Shown: positions 9,505 through 17,891 of the stretch, piece after piece
Numbering within the stretch: the first letter of the stretch is position 1
Layout: each line of letters opens with the position of its first letter
Origin: Cellvibrionaceae bacterium 1162T.S.0a.05
GTDB taxonomy: Bacteria; Pseudomonadota; Gammaproteobacteria; Pseudomonadales; Cellvibrionaceae
Direction of reading: 5' to 3'
NCBI GenBank assembly: GCA_000964245.1
Contig: LANB01000001.1
Span: forward strand, 4,095,501 to 4,159,500
Length of the DNA stretch: 64,000 nt
Notes under the pieces: model-generated
The model's input: the letters and a program-made list of their open reading frames with translations, nothing else
What the model was told of the DNA's origin: nothing
The model's database searches: none
Position numbers and translations under genes: made by a program

Positions 9505-10047
9505 ATGATGAATAACATTACACCCATCGCCCTTTTTTACGGGAGCTCGACGTGCTACACCGAATTTGTCGGCGAAAAAATTGCAAAGACCCTTGAAAAA
9601 AAATGCGGTGAAAATACCGTTCACATATTCAAGGTAGGCGATGACGATCTACAAAAAATTCAGGGCTATCACAATATCATTCTCGGCATTCCTACCTGGG
9701 ATTACGGCGAATTGCAGGAAGACTGGGAAAATCATTGGCCTGAGCTCGATCAGATAGACTTTGAAAATAAAACTGTTGCCCTCTATGGCGTTGGCGATCA
9801 AGTAGGCTATCCGGAATGGTTTCTTGATGCGCTCGGTTATTTACACGACAAAGTCCAGGCCCGAGGTGCCAAACTGATTGGGTACTGGCCGAATGAAGGC
9901 TACAAGTTCAGCGCCTCTCAAGCCTTGAATGAAGATGGTCAATTTTTTCTTGGCTTGGCCATCGACGAGGAAAACCAGTTTGACCTCACAGAAGAACGAA
10001 TTGATCGCTGGGTAACACAAATTCTTCAAGAATTTGGTTTCGACTGA
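9505..10047 (+). CDS. Flavodoxin
   Basis: Small FMN electron carrier. The N-terminal phosphate loop YGSSTCYTEFVGEKIA corresponds to the flavodoxin T/S-x-T-G-x-T loop, and GIPTWDYGELQEDW and GVGDQVGYPEWF are the two isoalloxazine loops of long-chain flavodoxins. The 180-residue length fits the FldA/FldB class. Two adjacent ATG codons (9505 and 9508) are both possible starts. MnmC starts 6 bases after the stop, so the two genes are probably co-transcribed. Whether it is FldA or FldB cannot be decided here. Confidence 0.9.
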   Translation: MMNNITPIALFYGSSTCYTEFVGEKIAKTLEKKCGENTVHIFKVGDDDLQKIQGYHNIILGIPTWDYGELQEDWENHWPELDQIDFENKTVALYGVGDQVGYPEWFLDALGYLHDKVQARGAKLIGYWPNEGYKFSASQALNEDGQFFLGLAIDEENQFDLTEERIDRWVTQILQEFGFD

Positions 10048-10053
10048 AAATCA

Positions 10054-12174
10054 ATGGCTCAACAAACCAAAACACAAAAGGAAGCAGATTTAAGTTGGCG
10101 TTCAGGTGATCAACCCTGGAGCGAACAATTCTCCGATGTCTATTTTTCCGCTGAATCCGGCATTGACGAAAGCCGCTATGTTTTTCTTGATCAAAACCTG
10201 CTTGAAAGCCGTTGGCAAACCCTCAAGGCGCATGAAAATTTTATTATTCTGGAAACCGGTTTTGGCACAGGACTTAATTTTCTCACGACCTGGCAACGCT
10301 GGTTAAAATTTAAAAAAGAAAAAAATATTCAGGGGCGCTTGCACTTTATCAGTATTGAGAAATTCCCCCTCGCCACCGAGGATTTACGTCGTAGCCTTGG
10401 CGCATGGCCAGAACTGCAGGAATTCTCAACTCAACTCACAAACAATTACCCACCCACTTGTGTTCCAGGGCTCCACAAAATCTCATTCGGTTCGATCACC
10501 TTGTCGCTCTTTTTTGGCGATATTGTCGATGGACTTTGCAGTTTGTTGCCCTTGCTTGAGGCTGGCCCGAAAACGGCCGAGCTTAACCCAACCTGGGCTG
10601 GCTTACCTTTTGCGGTGGATGCAATATACCTCGACGGATTCGCGCCTGCGAAAAACCCGGAAATGTGGAGCGATAGTGTGTTTGCCCTGCTTGCCAAACT
10701 GAGTGCAAACGACACGCGTTTTGCAACCTTTACCGCAGCTGGGCAGGTGAAACGGGGTCTCCAAAACCAGGGTTTTGTTTGCGAAAAAATCAAGGGCTTC
10801 GGTCGCAAACGAGAAATGTTGCGCGGATACTTTCGCGCACCTGACGACGAAGAAAATACGCCAGTTAAAACAAACTCCCCGCGTAAAGAACACGCCTGGC
10901 ATCTTATGCCCGCTCGTTCAAACAGTAACAACACTTTATTTGATCACGCAACCATAATCGGTGGCGGCCTTGCTGCCTGCCATCTGGCTCACGCACTTGC
11001 CATCCGGGGAATTAAAGTTCGTATTCTCGAAAGAAATGCGGCACTCGCACAGGAGGCCAGCGGCAATCAACGTGGCATTATTTATACGCGGCTTTCTCCT
11101 CACAGCGGGCCGCTGAGTGAATTCAATTTACGCGCGCTGCTTTTTTCCTGCCAGTTTTACGAGGCGAATCAACTTTTCGATCTGGCAGGCCAACAATGCG
11201 GCGTCCTTCATCTCGCCGCGAATGAAAAGGAGAAAAATCATTATACTGCTTTAGCAAAAATGTTCTCCGGACAGCAAGGCTATGTACAGTACTTAAACCC
11301 TGAAGAAGCCTCTTCACTGGCCGGCATCCATCTCGAACACGGCGGCCTGTTCCTTCCAAAATCGGGCTGGCTTGAACCTGGACACGTTTGCCGACTCCTT
11401 TGTGAACACGAAAATATTGAGGTTCTAACAAATCATAGCGTTGAAAATATTGAATACAATGATCAATGTTGGCAACTGAGTTTGACACAAAATAATGAAA
11501 ACCAGGCAACCCGGAATCAAAGCCTCTCAAGCCGTCTGCTTTTTATTGCCAATGCCAACGACGCCCGAGGGTTTCCCGCGTGTGCCTCGCTTCCTGTAAA
11601 GAAAATTCGCGGCCAGGTCAGCTATTGTGAAACCTATTCTGGAAAACTTCCCGCTGTGGCGCTTTGCGGAGAGGGCTACGTCACGAGCTTGTCCAGAAAT
11701 GCAAACAGTGAAAGCGGCTTATGTTTTGGAGCCAGCTTCAACTTGCAGGAGAACACACCGCAGCTGAGGGAAAAAGATCACCTGGAAAATCTCGACAGAC
11801 TGTTGGCGCTCTCCCCGGACTTTGCAACAATCAAAAATCATGTGCTCCAGGGGCGCGTCGGCTTCCGCTGCACGAGTAGCGACTATTTCCCCATTGCAGG
11901 TCCGGTCGCACAGGAAAAAGCCATGAACACCGTCTTTGCGCCCTTGAGTCAGCGTGCCAAAACACCCGTGGACAGCTGTGGCTTTTTTGAACCGGGGCTT
12001 TTTTGTTTGTTAGCCCTGGGGTCTCGTGGGCTCGCTTACGCGCCGCTGCTTGCAGACACACTGGCCAGCGCAATATGCGCCGAACCGCTGCCCCTGTCCC
12101 GGGACTTGTGGCGCCATATCCACCCTGCCCGTTTCCAGATCCGAAATCTTGTTCGCAATCAGGCCTCGCCCTGA
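10054..12174 (+). CDS. mnmC: Bifunctional tRNA 5-methylaminomethyl-2-thiouridine biosynthesis protein
   Basis: Completes mnm5s2U at the tRNA wobble position. The N-terminal SAM methyltransferase (about residues 1-265; ETGFGTGLNFL motif, DAIYLDGFAPAKNPEMW) makes the last methylation. The C-terminal FAD oxidoreductase (about 295-690; dinucleotide motif IIGGGLAACHLA) removes the carboxymethyl group. The 706-residue length is slightly above the usual 670. It follows the flavodoxin gene by 6 bases. Confidence 0.95.
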   Translation: MAQQTKTQKEADLSWRSGDQPWSEQFSDVYFSAESGIDESRYVFLDQNLLESRWQTLKAHENFIILETGFGTGLNFLTTWQRWLKFKKEKNIQGRLHFISIEKFPLATEDLRRSLGAWPELQEFSTQLTNNYPPTCVPGLHKISFGSITLSLFFGDIVDGLCSLLPLLEAGPKTAELNPTWAGLPFAVDAIYLDGFAPAKNPEMWSDSVFALLAKLSANDTRFATFTAAGQVKRGLQNQGFVCEKIKGFGRKREMLRGYFRAPDDEENTPVKTNSPRKEHAWHLMPARSNSNNTLFDHATIIGGGLAACHLAHALAIRGIKVRILERNAALAQEASGNQRGIIYTRLSPHSGPLSEFNLRALLFSCQFYEANQLFDLAGQQCGVLHLAANEKEKNHYTALAKMFSGQQGYVQYLNPEEASSLAGIHLEHGGLFLPKSGWLEPGHVCRLLCEHENIEVLTNHSVENIEYNDQCWQLSLTQNNENQATRNQSLSSRLLFIANANDARGFPACASLPVKKIRGQVSYCETYSGKLPAVALCGEGYVTSLSRNANSESGLCFGASFNLQENTPQLREKDHLENLDRLLALSPDFATIKNHVLQGRVGFRCTSSDYFPIAGPVAQEKAMNTVFAPLSQRAKTPVDSCGFFEPGLFCLLALGSRGLAYAPLLADTLASAICAEPLPLSRDLWRHIHPARFQIRNLVRNQASP

Positions 12175-12218
12175 GACCTCTGCTACACTCAAAATAGCGG
12201 TCAATCAGGAGCAAAGCT

Positions 12219-12584
12219 ATGTTACTCGGCGCTGGCGCACACCTCACCTCTTACTATTCAGCAAGAGACACCATCCATAATTATTACGAGCAACTCGTCA
12301 TTGACCAGCTCCTGAGATCCAGTGACCGCGCAGCCCGTGACCCTGATTTTCTCGCCGATGCGACCTGCGTCGCCTTAAACCGCTTACCGCCACGTTACAT
12401 TCGCTACGATGTCGACATGACCTTTTTTCTTTCCCCCACCGAGATGGACGAAATGACCGACAAGGTTGTCCGCGCTGTCAATGACGCGGTGCAATATGTT
12501 GAAGCCCGGGAAGAACAAAAGCGACGCGAGGAAGAGACTGAAGAAATCAAGTCAGCAAAACCCAAAAACGCGAAAAAGAAATAG
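12219..12584 (+). CDS. ComFB domain protein
   Basis: Small soluble protein of the late competence ComFB family: IHNYYEQLVIDQLL near the N-terminus, and CVALNRLPPRYIRYDVDMTFFLS as the conserved core. Function here is unknown; ComFB domains have been linked to competence in Bacillus and, in cyanobacteria, to cyclic dinucleotide binding. The last 30 residues are a charged Glu/Lys tail (EEQKRREEETEE). It lies 44 bases after mnmC on the same strand. Confidence 0.75.
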   Translation: MLLGAGAHLTSYYSARDTIHNYYEQLVIDQLLRSSDRAARDPDFLADATCVALNRLPPRYIRYDVDMTFFLSPTEMDEMTDKVVRAVNDAVQYVEAREEQKRREEETEEIKSAKPKNAKKK

Positions 12585-12710
12585 TCTTCACACTGAGCTG
12601 GCTACGGTTTCTGGTGAGCCTTCAACTTACTGGCGTTGACCCGCACAGCACAGCCGGATAAATTCCCGGCCCGAAAACCCCTGAAATCCCGTAAAATAGC
12701 CGATTTTTCG

Positions 12711-13526
12711 ATGTGGGACGCTTTCACCTTGTTCACAAAGTCTGATCTACGCCAATCTTTTAGAGCGTGCCTGTGTTGTCTGGCACTCGCCACAGCGGCT
12801 GCTCAAGGAGAAGAATTGCGCTATCGCATTCTCGAAGAAGCTGCCCATGACAGCGCGGTGTTTACTCAGGGTCTGGAGTTGGATGGTCAAACTCTTGTCG
12901 AATCCAGCGGCTTGTACGGGAGTTCATTTATCCGACGGTATCAGGTCGCTGACAATACAATTCTTGCTCAAAACAAACTCCCACGTAAGCATTTTGCCGA
13001 GGGGCTGACTATCGTGGGGCAAGACCTTTTTTTGCTCACCTGGCGAGAAAACCTGCTCTACGTTCTCGATAAAAACACACTCAAGGCGCGCGCGAAAATA
13101 CCCTACAAAGGCGAAGGCTGGGGATTGTGCTTTGATGGCTCCCACTTTGTAATGAGTAACGGCAGTGCACAACTGTTTTTCAGGGATCGCAAACATTTTA
13201 AAGTCAAACGTACAATAACGGTAAATGAACCAGCAGCAGGTTCGCCGCAAGCAACGAAAACACTGAGTTACTTAAATGAACTGGAATGCGCCGAGCGCGC
13301 CATCTGGGCCAACGTATGGCAGACCAGTCGCATTGTCAAAATCAACCCTTTGAGTGGCCGGGTTATGGCGACGCTGGATTTAAGCGAGCTTGTTAGTAAG
13401 AATGGGGGCAATTTTCGCAGCGTCCTTAACGGCATTGCTTACGATTCTGAGCGCAAGGCTTTTTGGGTTACCGGAAAAAATTGGTCACGACGCTATTTAA
13501 TCGAGATATTGTCTGAAAATGAATAA
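12711..13526 (+). CDS. Glutaminyl-peptide cyclotransferase (plant/bacterial type)
   Basis: Probable secreted beta-propeller enzyme forming N-terminal pyroglutamate. The family motif FTQGLELDGQTLVESSGLYG follows the N-terminus, and LNELECAERAIWANVWQT and LNGIAYDSE are other conserved blades. An ATG at 12711 is chosen over a TTG at 12636 because it places a signal-like stretch (RACLCCLALATAAAQG) near the N-terminus. Neither start has a strong ribosome site. The last 8 bases overlap the start of trhP, suggesting translational coupling. Confidence 0.85.
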   Translation: MWDAFTLFTKSDLRQSFRACLCCLALATAAAQGEELRYRILEEAAHDSAVFTQGLELDGQTLVESSGLYGSSFIRRYQVADNTILAQNKLPRKHFAEGLTIVGQDLFLLTWRENLLYVLDKNTLKARAKIPYKGEGWGLCFDGSHFVMSNGSAQLFFRDRKHFKVKRTITVNEPAAGSPQATKTLSYLNELECAERAIWANVWQTSRIVKINPLSGRVMATLDLSELVSKNGGNFRSVLNGIAYDSERKAFWVTGKNWSRRYLIEILSENE

Positions 13527-14841
13527 AACCGAACTTCTCTCCCCGGCAGGCACGCTTAAGAGTATGCGTTATGCCTTTGCCTATGGCGCTGATGCTGTTT
13601 ACGCTGGACAGCCACGTTACAGCCTCCGCGTGCGTAACAATGAATTCAATAAGATTGAAAATCTGGAAGCCGCCATTGGCGAGGCGCACGATGCGGGAAA
13701 ATTGTTTTATCTCGCATCCAACATTGCACCCCACAACGACAAGGTGAAAACCTACCTGCGTGATCTTGAGCCGGTTATCGCGATGAAACCGGATGCCCTG
13801 ATTATGTCAGACCCCGGTTTAATTATGCTGGTACGTGAACGTTGGCCAGAACAAAGTATTCACCTGTCGGTTCAAGCCAATGCCATTAACTACGCTGCAG
13901 TAAAATTTTGGGCACGTCAGGGTATTGAACGTGTCATTCTTTCCCGCGAACTTTCAATAGAAGAGATCATAGAAATTCGCGAGCTTTGTCCTGAGGTTGA
14001 ACTGGAAGTCTTTGTACACGGAGCACTGTGCATAGCCTATTCCGGCCGTTGTTTACTTTCCGGTTATATGAAGCATCGCGACCCCAATCAAGGCGCCTGC
14101 ACAAACTCCTGCCGCTGGGAATACAACGCGCATGCTGCCGATGAAAACGAACTGGGTGATTTAATCGCTGTACAAAATGTTGATCCGGGGCAATTTGATG
14201 AAGTGCCTCCCGTCCTATTGCAGGAAAAAAGTCGCCCCGGTGAGTACATGCCGGCTTACGAAGATGAGCACGGCACTTACATCATGAACTCAAAAGACCT
14301 GCGTGCTGTGCAGCACGTTGAACGTTTGGTGAAGGCAGGCATCCACTCGCTTAAAATTGAAGGCCGTACCAAATCGCCCTACTACGTCGCGCGAACAGCC
14401 CAGGTATACCGTAAAGCCATCGACGCAGCGGAAAGCGGTCGCGCCTTCGATATGAGCTTGATGACCGAACTGGAACACCTGGCGAACCGCGGTTATACCG
14501 AGGGTTTTTACCGTCGTCATGTGCCCAGTGAATACCAGAATTACGCGCAGGGTGTTTCGGAAAATCGTGCACAACAATTTGTTGCTGAAGTCCTTGAATT
14601 TGATTCATCGCAAGGCAGCGTTACTCTGGATGTCAAAAATCGCTTTGCACTCGGTGATCGCGTCGAATTGATCACACCGAAAGGCAATCAGGCTTTCACC
14701 ATTGAGAGCTTGCAAAATAAACACGGTCAGGCCATTGAGGTCGCCCCTGGTTCCGGGCACATTGTGAAAACCTGGCTTCCGGGCATACCAACTGATTTCG
14801 ATGGGCAATACTGCATGTTAATGCGCCACGCTCAAGCTTAG
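13519..14841 (+). CDS. trhP: tRNA uridine 34 5-hydroxylation protein TrhP (peptidase U32 family, YegQ)
   Basis: Takes part in prephenate-dependent formation of ho5U34, precursor of cmo5U, in tRNA. It is nearly colinear with E. coli YegQ: ELLSPAGTLKSMRYAFAYGA at the start, U32 signature ELEVFVHGALCIAYSGRC, and the cysteine cluster GACTNSCRWEY expected for iron-sulfur binding. At 440 residues it is slightly shorter than YegQ (453). Its start overlaps the stop of the cyclotransferase gene in ATGAATAA. Confidence 0.93.
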   Translation: MNKTELLSPAGTLKSMRYAFAYGADAVYAGQPRYSLRVRNNEFNKIENLEAAIGEAHDAGKLFYLASNIAPHNDKVKTYLRDLEPVIAMKPDALIMSDPGLIMLVRERWPEQSIHLSVQANAINYAAVKFWARQGIERVILSRELSIEEIIEIRELCPEVELEVFVHGALCIAYSGRCLLSGYMKHRDPNQGACTNSCRWEYNAHAADENELGDLIAVQNVDPGQFDEVPPVLLQEKSRPGEYMPAYEDEHGTYIMNSKDLRAVQHVERLVKAGIHSLKIEGRTKSPYYVARTAQVYRKAIDAAESGRAFDMSLMTELEHLANRGYTEGFYRRHVPSEYQNYAQGVSENRAQQFVAEVLEFDSSQGSVTLDVKNRFALGDRVELITPKGNQAFTIESLQNKHGQAIEVAPGSGHIVKTWLPGIPTDFDGQYCMLMRHAQA

Positions 14842-14858
14842 AGGGTTAGCATTTAATT

Positions 14859-15560
14859 ATGAAAGCGAAAGATTACTCTTCGATAGTTGTGCTTACCGGT
14901 GCAGGTGTTTCTGCAGAGTCCGGTCTGAAAACATTTCGCGATAGCGGTGGCTTATGGGAGGGGCATCGCGTTGAAGATGTTGCTACGCCAGAAGCGTTCG
15001 AACGCAACCCTGCCCTCGTTCACGAATTTTACAATATGCGCCGCAAGCAACTACTCGAAAGTGCAACAGCCAATGCAGCGCATGAAGCCCTCGGCCATTT
15101 TGAGAAACATTTCACCGGCGCGTTCAATCTGGTGACTCAGAATGTCGATAACCTGCACGAGCAAGGTGGCAGTCGCAATATTATTCACATGCATGGTGAA
15201 CTTCTAAAAATACGCTGCAATGCTTGTGAGCGTGTTCAGGAATGGGAAATCGAAACCGACGAGAACAGCATTTGCCCGCTATGCCAAAACAAAGGCAGCC
15301 TGCGTCCACACATTGTTTGGTTCGGTGAAATTCCACTGCAGATGGAGCGTATCGAACAAGTATTGTTGAGTTGCGATCTCTTTGTCTCCATTGGGACTTC
15401 AGGCAATGTCTACCCGGCTGCGGGCTTTGTACAACTTGCGCGCAGTGTCGGTGCACATTGCGTTGAGCTGAACCTGGAAGCCTCTCAGGGCGCCCTGCTG
15501 TTTAATGAACAAATTTACGGACCGGCGACGAAAGTCGTTTCAGAATTTTTCGATATCTGA
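14859..15560 (+). CDS. cobB: NAD-dependent protein deacylase (class III sirtuin)
   Basis: Removes acyl groups from lysine with NAD+. Visible: NAD-binding GAGVSAESGLKTFR, TQNVDNLH, catalytic H112 in HMHGEL, and a zinc ribbon C120/C123/C139/C142. Y58 and R61 in FYNMRRKQL are the class III residues that hold succinyl and malonyl groups, so desuccinylase activity is expected besides deacetylation. Length 233. It starts 17 bases after trhP. Confidence 0.94.
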   Translation: MKAKDYSSIVVLTGAGVSAESGLKTFRDSGGLWEGHRVEDVATPEAFERNPALVHEFYNMRRKQLLESATANAAHEALGHFEKHFTGAFNLVTQNVDNLHEQGGSRNIIHMHGELLKIRCNACERVQEWEIETDENSICPLCQNKGSLRPHIVWFGEIPLQMERIEQVLLSCDLFVSIGTSGNVYPAAGFVQLARSVGAHCVELNLEASQGALLFNEQIYGPATKVVSEFFDI

Positions 15561-15659
15561 ATCCCGAATACACTGTCACAGACACGGAAATAAAAAATAC
15601 CGTAGACCCTAAGCCTGCGGTCCCATTTATCCAGAATACAAACCAGGAGTTGCAAACCC

Positions 15660-16247
15660 GTGCAAGATAACATTCGCCTAAGCAAAGTTTTCGACGCTAT
15701 CGATAAAGTCAACGCGGCTGATCCGAACTCCACAGAAATTGAAGGTAAGGTGATCGCCAACGAAGTACTTTATAGCCAACGTATGACGCAATGCCTGAGC
15801 GACTTTCACCCCGATGCCAGCGAAATATTGCAGATAGCCGTGCGTGCCCAACATATTGAACGCTGGCACCTCGCTCGCAGCGCCTTCCCGGAAGGACGCA
15901 GCGGCTATAAAAAGTGGCGCTCACAACTTGCCCTGCATCATGCCGACCTCACTGCCACATTGATGGCAGACCAAGGCTACAGTGATGAAGAATGCCAACG
16001 CGTCCGCTACCTGCTCCTGAAACGCGGTTTGAAACAGGATACAGAATCACAATGCCTTGAAGACGTCGCCTGCCTGGTATTTCTCAATCACTACTTTGCG
16101 GACTTCGCGCTAAAACACAGCGAGGAAAAACTCATCAATATTATTCAGCTGACGTGGAAAAAGATGTCTGATAAGGCGCATGAAACCGCACTCAAGCTGA
16201 ACTTTGCGCCAGAACATCTCGCCCTCGTTCAAAAGGCTTTGGCTTGA
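15660..16247 (+). CDS. DUF4202 family protein
   Basis: Conserved protein of unknown function. The family core RAQHIERWHLARSAFPEGR followed by GYKKWRSQLALHHAD contains several conserved His and Arg residues, compatible with a metal-binding helical fold. The start is GTG at 15660, supported by AGGAG about 12 bases upstream. Length 195. It lies 99 bases after cobB and could be its operon partner. Confidence 0.85.
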   Translation: MQDNIRLSKVFDAIDKVNAADPNSTEIEGKVIANEVLYSQRMTQCLSDFHPDASEILQIAVRAQHIERWHLARSAFPEGRSGYKKWRSQLALHHADLTATLMADQGYSDEECQRVRYLLLKRGLKQDTESQCLEDVACLVFLNHYFADFALKHSEEKLINIIQLTWKKMSDKAHETALKLNFAPEHLALVQKALA

Positions 16248-16599
16248 TATGGCGCCCCGCTCTTTTTTTCACAAAAGTTTAAAACTTTCAGCACTATCAA
16301 AGAACAATTTTAATTGCGTTTTCTTTTTTTTATAAGAAATTATTCTAAAAAAATTAACGACCTTTCGTCTGCTCTCATCTACCGATCACCAGCAATAGTG
16401 TGACACAGCGCATATTTTTATAGGTTTACATAACCAATCGACATAAATTTGATAGAAAAAACAGTATTTTGGCATTACTAGCTAGGAACTACTTCACATC
16501 TGGCTTGACATTGAAACTTCTGGCTATTTAAATGAGATCAAGACAAGCAGTAAAGAACTTATAACTAATAGTTACTGACTAAATATAGGTATTCCGACA
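16248..16599 (+). other. 352-bp AT-rich intergenic region
   Basis: No credible gene. It includes a 15-base palindrome (AAAGTTTAAAACTTT, about 16274-16290) and a promoter-like pair near its right end. The AT content is clearly higher than in neighbouring genes. Confidence 0.6.
16505..16533 (+). promoter_or_regulatory. Putative sigma-70 promoter of the secreted unknown gene
   Basis: TTGACA at 16505-16510 is a perfect -35 box; TTAAAT at 16528-16533 is a 4/6 -10 box at 17-base spacing. The expected start point near 16540 gives a leader of about 60 bases before the ATG at 16600. Confidence 0.5.
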
Positions 16600-17133
16600 A
16601 TGAAAAGATTGGCCTCCATTTCGATTGTTTTGGCATTCCTCGGAATGTCAAATGCTTATGGATGCGATGAACAGTGCCTGAAGGAACAGGCTGAAACCGT
16701 AAAAGGTGAGAAATTTCCTTCGTATCTTACATGGGCATATTGCGATGACCTGCGTATGGAATTTATGACCAGCACCATGCGTAGTCTTGAAAATTACAAA
16801 GAGAAGAACCTGAACCCGAAATACAAGGGTCCTCTGCGTAACACCAAATCCTTTATTGAACAGCGTAAAGAGTGGCTGCAGGAATGCGACTCGTATATCA
16901 CTGCGACCAAAAAGAAGCGTATCTTTGAAGATGACAAATCTACCAAAGAGATCTTCGATGCGATGGACAATGTCACCCAGGAATTAGGCAGTTTGATTGC
17001 AGGTGTTCAGTATGACGCATCGGCAGGCGAAGACCCCAGTGCTGTCACTAAAGACAAGTTTGATCGCTTGTTCAAAACCGTCGACGATCACAAGACCCTG
17101 ATGCACCTGAAGGGCAAATACGTATTTCGCTAG
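16600..17133 (+). CDS. Secreted protein of unknown function
   Basis: 177 residues with a clear signal peptide (MKRLASISIVLAFLGMSNAYG). The mature part starts with CDEQCLKEQAE, is rich in Lys/Glu/Asp, mostly helical in character, and has four cysteines (CDEQC, YCDD, ECDSY) that could form two disulfides in the periplasm. I do not recognise a family. It has its own promoter-like element upstream and an intrinsic terminator downstream, so it looks like a single-gene unit. Confidence 0.75.
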   Translation: MKRLASISIVLAFLGMSNAYGCDEQCLKEQAETVKGEKFPSYLTWAYCDDLRMEFMTSTMRSLENYKEKNLNPKYKGPLRNTKSFIEQRKEWLQECDSYITATKKKRIFEDDKSTKEIFDAMDNVTQELGSLIAGVQYDASAGEDPSAVTKDKFDRLFKTVDDHKTLMHLKGKYVFR

Positions 17134-17180
17134 ACCGCTATCGCGGCCAATGTCGCGCCAAATTAAGCTCCGCTATGAAG

Positions 17181-17216
17181 AGAGCACGCCTTCAGTAAGA
17201 AGCCGTGCTCTTTTTT
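17181..17216 (+). terminator. Intrinsic terminator after the secreted unknown gene
   Basis: AGAGCACG (17181-17188) pairs with CGTGCTCT (17204-17211); a further CTTC/GAAG extends the stem past one C-C mismatch around a 5-base loop. It is followed by T6 at 17211-17216. Confidence 0.85.
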
Positions 17217-17482
17217 AGGCGTGATACTTTTGACCGCGCAGCAGACGCAATAGCCTCCATACCGCAACGCAGCAGTTTGGCTTGCTCAAAAGCAGTCAGT
17301 TGACCGGGGAAGTTACTGGGAAAAACTCCCATAGGTTGTCGGGGGTCGCCCTCAATTACAATTTTGAAACCCGACACGTGATACGCAGACCTGCTTTTCA
17401 GGTCCACATTCCAAGCTCTAAAATCCATCGCAGTTGCCTCTCGAAAATTCTCCGTGGTAAACCCTATGATCTCGCATTCCAT
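17192..17482 (-). CDS. Small hypothetical protein
   Basis: 96 residues on the minus strand, ending inside the terminator hairpin of the opposite gene. No signal peptide or known motif. The C-terminal half (FEQAKLLRCGMEAIASAARSK) could form a helix. No clear ribosome site precedes the ATG at 17482. Composition is plausible for a real protein, but the call rests only on the open frame. Confidence 0.35.
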   Translation of the reverse strand: MECEIIGFTTENFREATAMDFRAWNVDLKSRSAYHVSGFKIVIEGDPRQPMGVFPSNFPGQLTAFEQAKLLRCGMEAIASAARSKVSRLKKSTASY

Positions 17483-17546
17483 TGATGCTTTTTCGGATGT
17501 GTTTACCGCACTTTACTCGTGGCTCTTATTTTGACTTTATACGATC

Positions 17547-17837
17547 TTGTTGTTGGCCACTTGTTCCACTTTATTTTTCTTGATTCCCTCCAGGCAAAAT
17601 TATCTTTATGCCTGTTTCTTCGCAATTGGCGCGACTATCGTCGATAGCTATCGCCTTATAGTTAGAATATTTTTATTAGAATTGATGTTTATTTTTGAGG
17701 TGCGAAGCTTACACCAAGTAGAAGAATTATATCTAGCAAGCTTCACTTTTTACGCCATTCTTTCGAACGACGCAATTATCGTAGAAATATTGGAATACTT
17801 GACAGAACAGATCTGTCCTAAATCACTAACAAAATAG
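17547..17837 (+). CDS. Doubtful small membrane-protein ORF
   Basis: 96 residues from a TTG start with no ribosome site. The first half is hydrophobic (FFLIPS, ACFFAIGATIV, IFLLELMFIF) and could make two membrane helices. The stretch is AT-rich compared with surrounding genes. It may be chance or decayed sequence in the 760-bp gap before guaA. Confidence 0.2.
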   Translation: MLLATCSTLFFLIPSRQNYLYACFFAIGATIVDSYRLIVRIFLLELMFIFEVRSLHQVEELYLASFTFYAILSNDAIIVEILEYLTEQICPKSLTK

Positions 17838-17861
17838 CTCAATTTTATGACAATCGTTGTC

Positions 17862-17885
17862 TTAAAAAACTTTTAGCCTTTGGCT
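17862..17885 (-). terminator. Weak terminator-like hairpin after guaA
   Basis: On the minus strand AGCC-AAA-GGCT is followed by AAAAG and a run of six T, 6 bases past the guaA stop. The stem is only 4 bp, so confidence is low. Confidence 0.3.
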
Positions 17886-17891
17886 TAGTAA

